64,000 nucleotides of DNA from contig CM038918.1 in the NCBI GenBank assembly GCA_021904315.1, positions 1,379,349-1,443,348 of the forward strand. Direction: 5' to 3'. The notes under the pieces were generated by a model, which worked only from the letters and a program-made list of their open reading frames with translations, was not told the DNA's origin and ran no database searches. The translations under genes were made by a program, and so were the position numbers. The stretch is from Sphagnum magellanicum. Its lineage: Eukaryota; Streptophyta; Sphagnopsida; Sphagnales; Sphagnaceae. Numbering within the stretch: position 1 is the stretch's first letter; every line of letters begins with the position of its first letter. Of this stretch, positions 46,495-57,446 are shown in pieces.

Positions 46495-47253
46495 GATTCT
46501 TAACGTGAATGGTGTTTGTCCTATTTTTCGCAGAGTGTTGTTTTACAAGGGAAGTAACATGTGAGGGGGAAAAATATTACTAGCACTAAAATGGAAGCAA
46601 GAGTTGGAGTTCAACATTTTCTTACTCATGCATTCAAGAAGTTTCATATTGGAATTTGGTCTTATATGTTGATTGAGGATATTGTGGAAGTTCTTACTTT
46701 ATTATTGCCATAAAATTTTATCGACCAATTTTTTTTCATTTGGGGGCGTGAATAATGTTCAATGACATGAGGTCAACTTGGAGTTGGAAATTATTATTAT
46801 TTCAAGGATTTAAGTCATGTGTATTCTACTTGTAGAGGACTACCCTATGGGAAAGAAGACCAAACCCTATTCACTGATGATGAGCTGAGCAAAGCTTTTC
46901 AAAATTCCAAGCACATTAATTTTTTTTTGGAGTCTTTTAGAAGACATAAGCTATTCAATAATAAGGTGAAATGGTTGGACCTCGCTTTGTGGTTGTGGTT
47001 AGCGTTGATTGGATTACCTTTTACAAGTACAATTCAAATGCATTTTCAGACCATCATCAAGTTTTTAAAGCCACGTTTGAATTCCTATTCCTCTCATTAT
47101 TCTTGGTTCGTGCAATACATGAAAAGTGATAAAGTGGATTGCAGAATTTTTCAAATTCCTTTAGGTATGTTCTATTTTCAATATTTTCATTCAAAAAAGA
47201 CTTTTCAAATTTTACTTTCGACACTTCATGTAGATAAAAAGTTCAACTACTGA
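46495..47253 (+). pseudogene. FCP1/NIF-like HAD phosphatase domain 2, D2 copy
   Basis: Motif I reads LILNVNGV. The N-terminal half is broken, but 46819-47253 stays open for 144 codons. It gives STCRGLPYGKEDQTLFTDDE (family TLL.DDS), LSKAFQNSKHINFFLESF and VKWLDLALWLWLALIGLPF, to YMKSDKVDCRIFQIPL. The last part extends beyond the D1 equivalent and matches the C-terminal helices of plant FCP1-like proteins. The phosphatase motif here keeps DD, unlike domain 1. Confidence 0.65.
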
Positions 47254-47584
47254 GTTTTGTTTGTAGTGGGTTCGGAGTATTGTTTACAGACCGCATGACA
47301 ATGTTTGTAGCTTTGATAGGCCGAAAGCAGTGTTATCCAAATGGATCTTATTTTCAAGATGACGATGATGTTATTTTGTATCTTATTGCTTTACAATGAT
47401 CAAATTTCTTAGTGTTTGAAAGCTTGAAATTTAATCTTTTAGAAGTTGGTTTTCAGGAAATCAAATGTCACATGACATTATCTATGTTTGGTTTATGTAT
47501 ATGTAATAATTTTTTGGGAGCTTGAATGTTTCATATTCAATGTTGGATAATGTAATAAATATTGTAAATTTGTTAAAACTTACT

Positions 47585-47870
47585 CTGCAAAGGACCAAAC
47601 CACCTAGTTATAATGTGGGCATTTGTTCTTTGTTAATTGGATTTCAAAGGACCAAGTGGCCACTTGATCCTAATTGAAACATTTGGGCCTTAAATAATGT
47701 TGTCATAATGGATCAGGTTGCCACCCAGTTTTAATCATTCATTGGCCTTTATTAAGTAGGTTGCTAAAGAGCATATGACCACTTGGGTTTAAACCAAACG
47801 TTTGTTTGATTAGTAATTACATTGGAAAGGATCAAGTGGCCACCTAGTTCTAGTGAAAACCATTTCAAAT
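47585..47870 (+). repeat. Palindrome array at right edge of D2
   Basis: Homologous to 18890-19152. Sites include CAAGTGGCCACTTGATCCTA (47654 on), CAGGTTGCCACCCAGTTTTA and CAAGTGGCCACCTAGTTCTA (about 47833). Three are closer to perfect palindromes than the D1 versions. Confidence 0.75.
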
Positions 47871-47950
47871 AATTTTTTTATATGCTGAAACTGTTTATGG
47901 TTATTTTGGACAGTTGTAAAGTTCAAAATTAATTAGATACTAGTTATATC

Positions 47951-48112
47951 TTACAAGTTACTCTTTAAAATTTTGTGTATGGTTAATGCCCAAGGCTGTG
48001 GGCATTACTTGAGTAAGGGCTCAATTTCAGGAATGCCCACTGCCCAGTGTTCTAGTAATGCCCATGGTCTCAGGTATTACCCCCACACAAAATTTTGAAG
48101 TTTAACTTATAA
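47951..48112. repeat. Foldback (MITE-like) inverted repeat, D2
   Basis: Homologous to 19250-19409. The arms TTTTGTGTATGGTTAATGCC and ATTACCCCCACACAAAA still pair, with more mismatches. It was therefore already inside the element before D1 and D2 separated. Confidence 0.75.
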
Positions 48113-48121
48113 AAATCAAAT

Positions 48122-49209
48122 ATTCTACAACTAATGTTGTGTGGCATTTGATTTTCCCTGGTTTCAGTTTTTGAAAATGTTAAAACCAAAGAATTGCTGG
48201 TTGAATTTTTTGAAAAAAAATCAGAATCAAAGAACTTGGGATTTTGGTTATTTCCAAAACTCAAAGAAACTACAGATTCCGTGAAAGAACCAGCAAAGAA
48301 TAGTAGGTTCTTGACAGTTCTTTGATTATTTTTATTTTAAAAAATACAAATGTTGGTTATATATCAAAACTAGTTCGCTGATTTATTGAGCAGCAAGTTG
48401 TGAGATCCAGGCAAGTGCGGCCCTGATAATCACGGGGGTTCTGGTTCCATTTCTAATACCAGCACATCTGCTGGTTAAAACTTACATGGTTTTTCATGTT
48501 TACAGCACATCTTTTGCTAGATTTTATGTGATTGTGACATGGGGTGTGATGACCCTTCCTTTGGGTTTTAGGGCTTTAATATGGAGGTGGAATTCTCTAT
48601 ATTTTCAAAAATTTGGTGTGAGAAAATGGCAACCATAAGTAGATAGTGAAATTTTGTTACAAGCAAGGTACACGACTAGGGGGGCCATGGCATCCATGTG
48701 TCCAATCTTATAGCGAACATACTGTACAGGTCACTGTTTTTAAATGAATTCCTTCTGTTTGTTGCGAAAGTGGTGATCATTCATGGAAGATGTAGAAAAA
48801 GTGGCAATCTCAAGGAAGATTTAGCCAAATCTGACTATAAACCATAAATAAAATAAAAATATTTAATCCTTCTTTTTTATGTTTGGGTACAGAATAATAA
48901 ACACATATAAGAATCTCGAAACTTTATTTATTTATTTCAATTCTGGCTACTGAAAACATTCAAAATTAATTTTTTTCTTCTTTTCTTATTTCGCATTTTG
49001 GCGATAGATTGTCAATTTTTTAACAGGCTTGTTAAGGTATGACCTAGTTCAGCATATATGCACATGTAATTTTGACATTTTTATTGACAGCAATTCAAGA
49101 ATTGTGTGGTCAAGTGGAGATAATCATCCATGATTCTTGTATTCAGAAGATTATAATGAGTCTTGATTCCAAGAAATTTGGTTCAAGGAATAACTTTAGT
49201 ACAGGATTG
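48122..49209 (+). repeat. Unit E, copy 2
   Basis: Homologous to 19420-20502 and 53765-54871. It ends AGTACAGGATTG at 49209, directly followed by repeat A. It has a small local duplication near 48770-48810 (GAAAGTGGTGATCAT, AAAAAGTGGCAATC) absent from copy 1. No coding region is recognised. Confidence 0.7.
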
Positions 49210-50580
49210 TTAACACCACCCTCCACACCATCACTCTCTGCGTGCTCACAAGGCTCCTCACTAACACCAACATCTCCCACAAAAGCCACAAACACAAACC
49301 CAACGAAAGAACAGCAGAAGAGACTACCATCCAACAACACCCGGAAAATACATCACCACCGTCCCCTCCACAACTCCAAACCAAGCCTAACCCAAAAATC
49401 TCACACACAAGTAAAAAAAACCTGGAACCCGCCACGTCTGATCAGGGAAATTTACAGCAGTAAAATGAAGGCAAGCAAAAGCAGCTCAGATATCGAAAGC
49501 ATGAATAATAAATATGCATAGCAAATTGGAAATAGAAAAAAGCCCCTTTGAAATTCCAACATTAGAAGACAACCGAACAACTCTAGCCAAACGTACATAC
49601 TTTAATGTTCAAATATGTAAATACACGGTCTGCTTTCGTATCTCACTACACAGAGTTCGGTAGACTAATAAGATATTTGCTTATAAACAGGTCTAGTCGA
49701 TCAGCTCTACGAGCATGTCTCAAACATCAAGGAAGACGCATTATTTTTCATAACTATAAGCACGTCTAGCCGATCCGCTCTCCGAGGATGCCATAAACAT
49801 GAAGGAAGAGACACTCTTATTTACAACAGCAGAAAAGCAGACCTCTAATAAGTGAAAGCACTGAAATTTCAAAGATCGTTAATTACCGGAGGTGGTTTAG
49901 CTGGAAGCATTCATGGCAATGGAAACCTCATCCAGTAACACGGTATTTGCTGCGGACAAAGTAGACGCCGCAACAGCATCAGTGAAAGAAGAAGGTCCTT
50001 CAGCTGGATGCAAATCGTTCATCTCGATCTCTTCCGGTCGCTCTTCTCCTGTGGGGCCTGCAGTTCCGACCCATCAACAGGCAAAGGTTATTTAAACACA
50101 GTCAGTTACATCTGGGATCAATACACAGAACTAGGATGCGTACGCAAGTGCCGTCGACAATGAATAGCCGGCAAAATATTAAGTCAGATTGAAGATTAGC
50201 CCAGTTACAAACGCTAGCTTGCTTTGCTCTCATGGGACTGGTTTTTCATTTAGAAACATACCATCATCGCTTACTGATGACCGCTTCCGCATGTGGAGAT
50301 GCAGGCGACAGGCAGCGATGGTGATGAAAATGAAGAGAAGGAGCAGCCTTGACATCAGCGTCGCAGAATCCGAAGCGAAGCTTGACGCTAGTGCCTGCCA
50401 TTCGCTGGTTGGTGGTGTTGCAACGTCTGCACTCATGAAACTGATTCGTGCACCCATCTCTGATGCTAATTCAAAGGACTCTCGCGAAACTATGAGCAAG
50501 TAAAGTATTTGTTTTCAATGAACATCATATTGATTTCCACACACAATCATCTCAGTTCTTATACTCATCCTGCTCTTCTG
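49210..50580 (+). repeat. Repeat family A, copy A5
   Basis: It has the same content as A1: 72-bp duplication (about 49680-49815), MAMETSS ORF (49913-50095) and a block near 50189-50503 reading MKMKRRSSLDISVAESEAKL and CHSLVGGVATSALMKL on plus. A minus-strand ORF (50230-50499) is open across the same bases. It runs into the 190-bp-period minisatellite. Confidence 0.8.
49913..50095 (+). CDS. Hypothetical 60-aa ORF inside repeat A (copy A5)
   Basis: This is the MAMET ORF with the same length as at 723-905. Differences are few (T-S near residue 5, SVKEEG, SAGCKS). No family is recognised. Confidence 0.25.
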   Translation: MAMETSSSNTVFAADKVDAATASVKEEGPSAGCKSFISISSGRSSPVGPAVPTHQQAKVI

Positions 50581-50584
50581 GACA

Positions 50585-52105
50585 GACGCCCTCAAGGGAG
50601 GCACTCGGGAAGTGGCCGAAACTGGGTGGAATGGGGATGAAAAGCACTTGACTTGGATGAAATGGGGGGCACTCGAGTTGTGGATGGAACAAAAAGTGGA
50701 TGAAAAGCAGCTGTCAGAGACTTGTGGAATCATGCCTCAGGGGGGGACTCGGGAAGTGGCCGAAACTGGGATGAAAAGCACTTGACTTGTTGAACTTGTG
50801 GAAGGGGATGAAAAGCACTTGACTTGGATGAAATGGGGCACTCGAGTTGTGGATGGAACAAAACGTGGATGAAAAGCAGTTGTCAGAGATTTGTGGAATC
50901 ATGCCTCAAGGGGGGACTTGGGAAGTGGCCGAAACTGGGATGGAAAGCACTTGACTTGTGGAACTTGTGGAAGTGCAGGAACTTGGGTGCAATGAGGATG
51001 AAAAGCACTTGACGTGGATGAAACGGGGCACTCGAGTTGTGGATGGAACAAAACGTGGATGAAAAGCAGTTGTCAGAGATTTGTGGAATCATGACCCAAG
51101 GGAGGGACTCGGGAAGTGGCCGAAACTGGGATGGTAAGCACTTGAGTTGTGGAACTTGTGGACGTGCAGGAACTTGGGTGGAATCGGGATGAAAAGCACT
51201 TGACTTGGATGAAGTGGGGCACTCGAGTTGTGGATGGAACAAAACGTGGATGAAAAGCAGTTGTCAGAGATTTGTGGAATCATGCCTCAAGGGGGGACTT
51301 GGGAAGTGGCCGAAACTGGGATGGAAAGCACTTGAGTTGTGGAACTTGTGGAAGTGCAGGAACTTGGGTGCGATGAGGATGAAAAGCACTTGACGTGGAT
51401 GAAACGGGGCACTCGAGTTGTGGATGGAACAAAACGTGGATGAAAAGCAGTTGTCAGAGACTTGTGGAATCATGCCCCAAGGGGGGGACTCGGGAAGTGG
51501 CCGAAACTGGGATGGTAAGCACTTGAGTTGTGGAACTTGTGGAAGTGGAGGAACTTGGGTGGAATGAGGATGAAAAGCACTTGACTTGGATGAAATGGGG
51601 CGCTCGAGTTGTGGATGGAACAAAACGTGGATGAAAAGCAGTTGTCAGAGATTTGTGGAATCATGCCTCAAGGGGGGACTCGGGAAGTGGCCGAGACTGG
51701 GATGGAAAGCACTTGAGTTGTGGAACTTGTGGAAGTGCAGGAACTTGGGTGGAAGGGGATGAAAAGCACTTGACTTGGATGAAATGGGGCGCTCGAGTTG
51801 TGGATGGAACAAAACGTGGATGCAAAGCAGTTGTCAGAGACTTGTGGAATCATGCCTCAAGGGGGGCAGTCGGGAAGCGGCCGAAACTGGGATGAAAAGC
51901 ACTTGAGTTATGGAACTTGTGGAAGTGGAGGAACTTGGGTGGAATGGGGATGAAAAGCACTTGACTTGGATGAAACGGGGCACTCGAGTTGTGGAATCAA
52001 CAAAACGTGGATGAAAAGCAGTTGTCAGAGACTTGTGGAATCATGCCTCAAGGGGGGCAGTCGGGAAGTGGCCGAAACTGGGATGGTAAGCACTTGACTT
52101 GTGGA
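50585..52105. repeat. Minisatellite with about 190-bp higher-order period
   Basis: The landmark TTGTCAGAGATTTGTGG recurs near 50712, 50881, 51071, 51262, 51452, 51643, 51832 and 52023, giving spacings of 169, then 190 or 191 each. Each unit is made of sub-repeats with GGATGAAAAGCACTTGACTT, GGGGCACTCGAGTTGTGGAT and GGGAAGTGGCCGAAACTGGG. Units are about 95% alike by eye. Confidence 0.92.
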
Positions 52106-52390
52106 ACTTGTGGAAGTGCAGGAACTTGGGTGGAATGGGGATGAAAAGCACTGGACTTGGATGGAATGGCAGAACTTGGGTGGAATGGGGAGGAAAAACA
52201 CTTGACTTGGATGGAATGGCAGAACTTGGATGGAATGGGGATGAAAAGCACTGGACGTGGATGGAATAGCAGAATTTGGGTGGAATGGGGATGAAAAGCA
52301 CTTGACTTGGATGGAATGGCAGAACTTGGGTGGTGGAATGGGGATGAAAAGCACTTGACTTGGATGAAATGGGGATGAAAAGTACTTGAC
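52106..52390. repeat. Minisatellite, 50-bp units
   Basis: About five units consist of TGAAAAGCACTTGACTTGGA, TGGAATGGCAGAACTTGGGT and GGAATGGGGA. This is a simpler relative of the 190-bp units on the left. Confidence 0.9.
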
Positions 52391-53285
52391 TTGGATGAAA
52401 TGCCAGTGAGAGAGTCCCTTGGATGGAGGGGCACTCCGGTTGTGGATGAAGATAACGTAGTAGAAATGTGGATGAAAAGCAGTTGTAAGAGACTTGTGGA
52501 AGTGACGGCCTCAAGGGGGGCACTGGGGAAGTGGCCGAAACTGGGTGGAATGGGGATGAAAAGCACTGGACTTGGATGAAATGCAAAAGCTTGGGTGGAA
52601 TGGGGATGAAAAGCACTGGATTTGGATGAAATGCAGAAACTTGGATGAAATGGCGATGAAAAACAGTTGAGTTGAGTGAAATGCAGAAACTTGGATGAAA
52701 TGGCGATGAAAAGTACTTGACTTGGATGAAATGCCAGGGAGAGTGTCCCTTGGATGGAGGGGCACTCGGGTTGTGGATGAAGATAATGTGGTAGAAACTT
52801 GGATGAAAAGCACTCGGGTTGTGGAAGTGGCCGAAATGGATGGAGGGCACACGGGTTGTGGAGGTGGCAGAAACTTGGATGAAAAGCACTTGGACGACAG
52901 ACCCTCCCTTGGATGGAGGGCACTCAGGCTGTTGGATGAAAGATCACCCTTGGATGAAGGGGCACTCGGGGAGCGGATAAAGTGGCCGAAATTTGGATGA
53001 AAAGCACCTGGATGAAGTGGCATAAAGTCGATGAAAAGCACTTGGATGAAAGATCACCCTTGAATGAAGGGGCACTCAGGGAGTGGATGAAGTGGCCAAA
53101 ACTTGGATGAAAGCACTTGACATCGATGAAATGCCAGAAACTTGGATGGAATGGGGATGAAAAGCGCTTGACTTGGATGAAATGCCAGAAACTTGGATGA
53201 AATTGGAATGAAAAGCACTTAATTTGGATGAAATGCCAGGGAGAGAGTCATGTGGATGAAATGGAGCACTTGGATGAAATGTCAT
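52391..53285. repeat. Irregular GGATGAAA minisatellite tail
   Basis: Mixed units use the same vocabulary (CTTGGATGAAATGCCAG, GGATGGAGGGGCACTCGGG, GGATGAAAAGCACTTGG) without a fixed period. Some larger blocks occur twice (for example ATGCCAG.GAGAG.GTCCCTTGG near 52400 and 52730). Minus-strand ORFs up to 291 codons cross it (52048-52923) but only reflect the lack of stops in the repeat. Confidence 0.85.
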
Positions 53286-53434
53286 AACATGTCATGCTTG
53301 TGCCCAGAATGCATGGTGGGTTATTTTCCACTCTATAAGTGTGTGTCCAGATACCCTACAATTCTAAGCGGAGGTTTTTAAATTTCGTGAAGGGCTGCTC
53401 AATTGAGGTAGTCCTTGTTGAGAATGGGGACCAT

Positions 53435-53721
53435 CAGAGTCCTGCATTGGGCTTGACAACTGTACCCATACCCGACCCACAGCTGCGCGTCGGTCAACTG
53501 TACCCACCCATTACCCACCCATGGCACCTTGTCCATACCCATTACCCACCCAACTCAAACCCATCAGTCCATCACCAAAATAAAGCTACTTAAGAGTACT
53601 TTGAAGTGTTTTTAAAAGGAGGGACGTGCCACCTCGTACCCACCCATTACCCACCCATTTACCCATGGGTATGGGTGGGTATTGGGTACCCATGGGTATG
53701 GGTACCCATTGCAGGACTCTG
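53435..53721. mobile_element. hAT-type MITE, 287 bp
   Basis: The left end CAGAGTCCTGCATTGGG and the inverted right end CAGAGTCCTGCAATGGG form terminal inverted repeats with the CAG.G start typical of hAT elements. The flanks GGGACCAT (53427-53434) and GTGACCAT (53722-53729) are an 8-bp target duplication with one mismatch, the length expected for hAT. The interior is made of TACCCACCCATTACCCACCC-like repeats and near-palindromic GGGTACCCATGGGTATGGG. It has no coding capacity. Confidence 0.85.
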
Positions 53722-53764
53722 GTGACCATGCCAAATTTCATGGCATTGTTGAGGTGTAGAACTT

Positions 53765-54871
53765 TACAACTAGTTGTTCTTTTGGGTGTGTTGTGTTGGG
53801 CATTTGATTTTCATAATAAACCCTGGTTTCAGTTTTTGAAAATATTGGAACTGAAGATCTGCCAATTGCACTTTTTGAAAAATAGAAATCAGAATAAAAA
53901 AGACTTGTGATATTGGTTATTTCAATCAAACTGCAAATTCCGTGAAAGAACAAGCATAGAATCATAGGTCTTTGACGGTCCATTGATTTTATTATATTTT
54001 CAAAATGGTGGTTATATATCAGAACTGGTTCTCTGATTTTCTGAGGAGCAGTTGTGAGATCCAAGAACTGCCCTGATAACCACCAGGGATTTGGTTCCAT
54101 TTTTGCTACCCGTACATCCCTGGTTAGAAACTTGCCTGGTTTCCATCTGTATAGTACATCTTTTGCTAGACTTTACATGATTGTGACCAGGGGTGTGATG
54201 ATCCTTCCTTTGTTTTTTATGGCTTTAATATCGAGGTGGAATTATTCTTCTTTGCTCCCAACAATTAGGTGTGAGAAAATGGCAGTGAATCTCCTGAAAA
54301 TTTGTTATATGCTATGTAACACACTAGTCAAACTAGTGGGGCCATGGCATCCATGTGTCCAATCTTATAGCAAACATAGTTTACAGGTCAATATTTTATT
54401 TTAGGAATTTCTGTTTGTAGCAAACGTGGTGATTATTTATTGAAGATGTAAAAAAAGTGTCAATCATCCCTTGGAAGATTTAGCCAAATCTGACTATAAA
54501 CCGTACATAAAGTAAAAACATTTAATCATCCTTCCATCTGTTTGGCTACACAATGATAAGCACATATATGAGTCTGGGGATTCTTATTTCACTTTTATTT
54601 CTTCTCACTTCTGGCTACTGAAAACATTCAAAACCACTTATTTTATTTTATTTAAAATTCTTCATTCTGGTGATATATTGCCAGCTTAAAATAGGCTGCT
54701 ACAGGTATGACCTAGTTAAGCATATGCACATGTAATTTTGACATTTTTATTGGAAACAATTTAAGAATTGTGTGATCAAGTGGAGATTATCCTCCATGGT
54801 TCTTGTGTTGAAAAGATGGTAATGAGTCTTGATTCTAAGATTGGTTTAAGGAATACTTTAGTACATGATTG
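53765..54871 (+). repeat. Unit E, copy 3 (no A attached)
   Basis: Homologous to 19420-20502 and 48122-49209 from the TACAACTA.TTGTT words to AGTACATGATTG at 54871. There homology stops at exactly the base where the other copies enter repeat A. Here the sequence continues ATGCCAATGTTGTGC. No palindrome array or foldback precedes it, so unit E exists independently of element D. Confidence 0.7.
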
Positions 54872-56768
54872 ATGCCAATGTTGTGCTGTTTAATTTATTA
54901 CCATTTTATGATATTAGATCGAGCTCCTACTAAGAGGAGGTCAAGTATTGATTTCATTTTAATCACAAAGTGTTTAATTAGTCTTACTTTTACTAGCTGA
55001 GAAGTGTTTCTTTGAAGAGTCCCATGTATTGTGTATACATGAATTTTAATATATACATTATTTGTGAATGTAGTACTTATGTTAGCACATAAATCAAGTT
55101 GAACATATCATGATGTAATGAATGAGAGTATATCCATTTAGACACATGCTCATGCTTTTGTGGTAACACTAATTGCATGTTATAATGTTTAGTTCCATTC
55201 CACAAGACTGGAGAGGGGATAAAAGGAATGGCGTCTGTTATGCAAGTTTTGTGTTTCCAAATTTTCAAGCCTAGTCAAAAATCTAGAGTCTCAACAAGTT
55301 TCTAGTCCAGAATACTGTACCAACTGGTATGTCTAATTTTCAGTGCCCAACTGGTCTTGGTAGAAAGATCCCACTTGTTTTTCATAGTAGGTTGATGGGA
55401 GTGTGTCTACAAATATGAGGTGGTGAAGTGTGAACTTGATATGAGTATTTATTATTTGGAATGCATTTGTGTAAGTGAGATAAAGTAGATAATTGGATTA
55501 CCTTGTTGGTTCCAATAAAACTAAGACAAAAATAAATGTAAGAATATCAACACATCTCACTATAAACTTGTTGTATGTTGAATTTTTGTAGTTTAATGTT
55601 AAAAATAAGATAATTCTTCACTAATATTCCCTAATTTTTACAATTTTCATTTTAAAAATTTAATTAATGAAAATATTTGTGAAATTTATTTTTCATGATG
55701 TGAGCTTTTGTTTTAAGTAATATGTGTCAAGTAAGTTTTAACAAATAAAAAATAAAATATTCATTTGATGACACCTTTTGAATATATGATCATCTCTATA
55801 TCTAAACTTAGTACATATTTATTTCATTAAATCTTCCAATGTAAAAGTAGATTTAAACTAATGTTGGGTGATTTTAATTTTTTTTAAAAACCTATTGGTT
55901 TGGTTTTTTAAAAAGGTTTGAAAATTGTTTCAATTCTTTAAATAAAATTTTTCCAAGTTTTAGAGAACTAGCTGGGTTTCAAGTTTTTTCTTTTTTCACA
56001 GAGTTGATTCTTAAGGGTTTCAATTCTCATCAATTTTGAAACATTTAGTTTTTTAAGGTGGTTGTCACAACTTGATTAGCACAAGATAAAAAATTGTAAA
56101 AAATGAAAAAAAATTGTGTTAAATTTCAAAAAGAAATAGTACTTTTAATTTTTCTATGGAGCCTTTTTATTATGTGGAGGTTGTGGCCCACAAAATTAAC
56201 GTTGCAAGTCTTTTTGGATACCTTAGTGACCACACTTTGAAACCCTAGCTAAAAAAAATTACACTACATTTTGAGAAAATGACAAATCATTTCCACTTCC
56301 ATTAACTTTGTAACATGAAATTGAGTTGTCACCTATTGAAAACATTAAAAAAATGATGCGTATTGATTTGGATTCTACACAACTACACACTACCAATGAT
56401 AATGACTAAATGATTACAATTACAAGTTACAATTACAATTTCAAATCATTTTTAATAATATGCTAGTTTTAATTTTGAATTTTCTCTACATTCAATATTT
56501 TATTTGTATTTTTTAAAAAATAAGGGTGTGCAAATTTCACTATGTGTCATACTTTTCCAGTTATATTATTTAAAAATTTATCTGTTAACCAAAATGTTGA
56601 CCTTAACATATGCCTTAATTTGAACTGGGATTTTTGCACGATTAGGATTCTAAAAATGGGCGTTGGAGTTATTGACTTTGTATGTGTACATCCAAAGTAA
56701 ATATGCATCTAACATTTAGGAGATCTTTCTCATTTTAACATTGTTTTTCTTTGCATTCTACACACAAG
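54872..56768. other. AT-rich stretch without recognisable gene
   Basis: Only short chance ORFs are present. It contains the 56284-56367 partner of the 2914-2998 repeat. Confidence 0.55.
56284..56367 (+). repeat. Dispersed repeat fragment (partner at 2914-2998)
   Basis: Shares TTCCACTTCCATTA, ACCTATTGAAAACATTAAAA and GTATTGATT in order with the partner. Confidence 0.6.
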
Positions 56769-57446
56769 AAATGGATGGAACATTATGGAATCTTTCTATT
56801 GATGACAAAAATCATGAAGCTATTATAAGTGGGGTTGAAGCAATTGTGAGCTTTTATGGTTGATTCATATTGTTGGGTTTTCCTCCAAACAAACAAATTA
56901 GTTGTTTTGTGTTTCCAAGAAGTGTGTATTAAATGTATATGTGTTGAGATTGTAGCCACAACAATCAATGCATCTTAGGCATTATGGTCTAAGTTCAATT
57001 GACACCCATTACACAAATGGGATGAAGTAGCTCCCATTTTAATGTTTCATTCATTATGTTTCATATCTTTTTCAATATTTAAATTGTTAGATGACATTAT
57101 TCCAAAGTTGTAATATAGATCGCAAGGTCTACAAAAAAAGGGCTAAAGGTGCTCTATGGGGCCTTTTTATATTGGAAGTAAATAGGTATTTACTGTTATG
57201 ATCACTTTTTAGAAGAATCTTTACTAGACTATAGATACTTGTAATGAAATGTTTCTTTATATGTTTGGAAAAGGTTATAGTAATGACGTGATATTCATTC
57301 TATAAGGACATTAATTTAAATCGGGAAGCATTTTTATGAAGCACTTGTAGAATCATGTTTGATATTTGATTTGGTTGTCCAACATTACAATTGGTCTTGG
57401 AGGTGGAATTGCCCCTTTAATAACATTGGTAAGGTTTGAGTTTGAG
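56769..57446 (+). pseudogene. ARABIDILLO-like ARM-repeat gene fragment, three exons
   Basis: Exon a (about 56769-56863) reads GTLWNLSIDDKNHEAI then SGVEAIVSF, after an ACAAG acceptor-like site. Exon b (about 57129-57185) reads KKRAKGALWGLFILEVN. Exon c (about 57379-57446) reads NITIGLGGGIAPLITLVRFE then FE|GTAAGT, a perfect donor. In order these match consecutive ARM repeats of plant ARABIDILLO F-box proteins (AAGALWNLSFDD.N...I, ERAAGALWGLSVSE.N, IAIG..GGIAPLIALVRS). Those proteins act in nuclear ubiquitin ligase pathways that promote lateral root branching. The frame fails after each exon, and the F-box/LRR part and later ARM repeats are not seen. It is a host gene fragment or heavily decayed copy. 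Another ARM-repeat donor cannot be excluded. Confidence 0.55.

Larger units (their letters stand above)
33963..48120. mobile_element. Composite element D, copy D2 (longer, rearranged)
   Basis: Contents in order are non-coding AT-rich DNA (33970-35290), the C-terminal end of the DUF7869-type gene on minus (35298-35945), and the rest of that gene inverted to plus (35946-38795). Then come an LTR-like segment (38798-39618), palindrome array (39640-40110), module X (40150-43640), palindrome array (43740-44165), unknown N-part (44385-44790), FCP1-like domains (45196-47253), palindrome array (47585-47870) and foldback repeat (47951-48112). Relative to D1 it has the extra 38798-43735 block and an inversion. 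Every coding module is decayed. Differences from D1 look dominated by C/T and G/A changes, as expected for methylated silent DNA. Confidence 0.6.

Noticed and set aside
52041-52923. Minus-strand ORFs of 282 and 291 codons
   Set aside because: They lie wholly in the GGATGAAA minisatellite. The peptide is just the repeat translated (SSAFHPHSTQV-like), and two overlapping frames are open at once.
48122-54871. Unit E copies as the two LTRs of one retroelement enclosing repeat A
   Set aside because: Unit E has no TG...CA ends. No retroelement coding or primer site lies between, and another E copy (19420) has no second partner.
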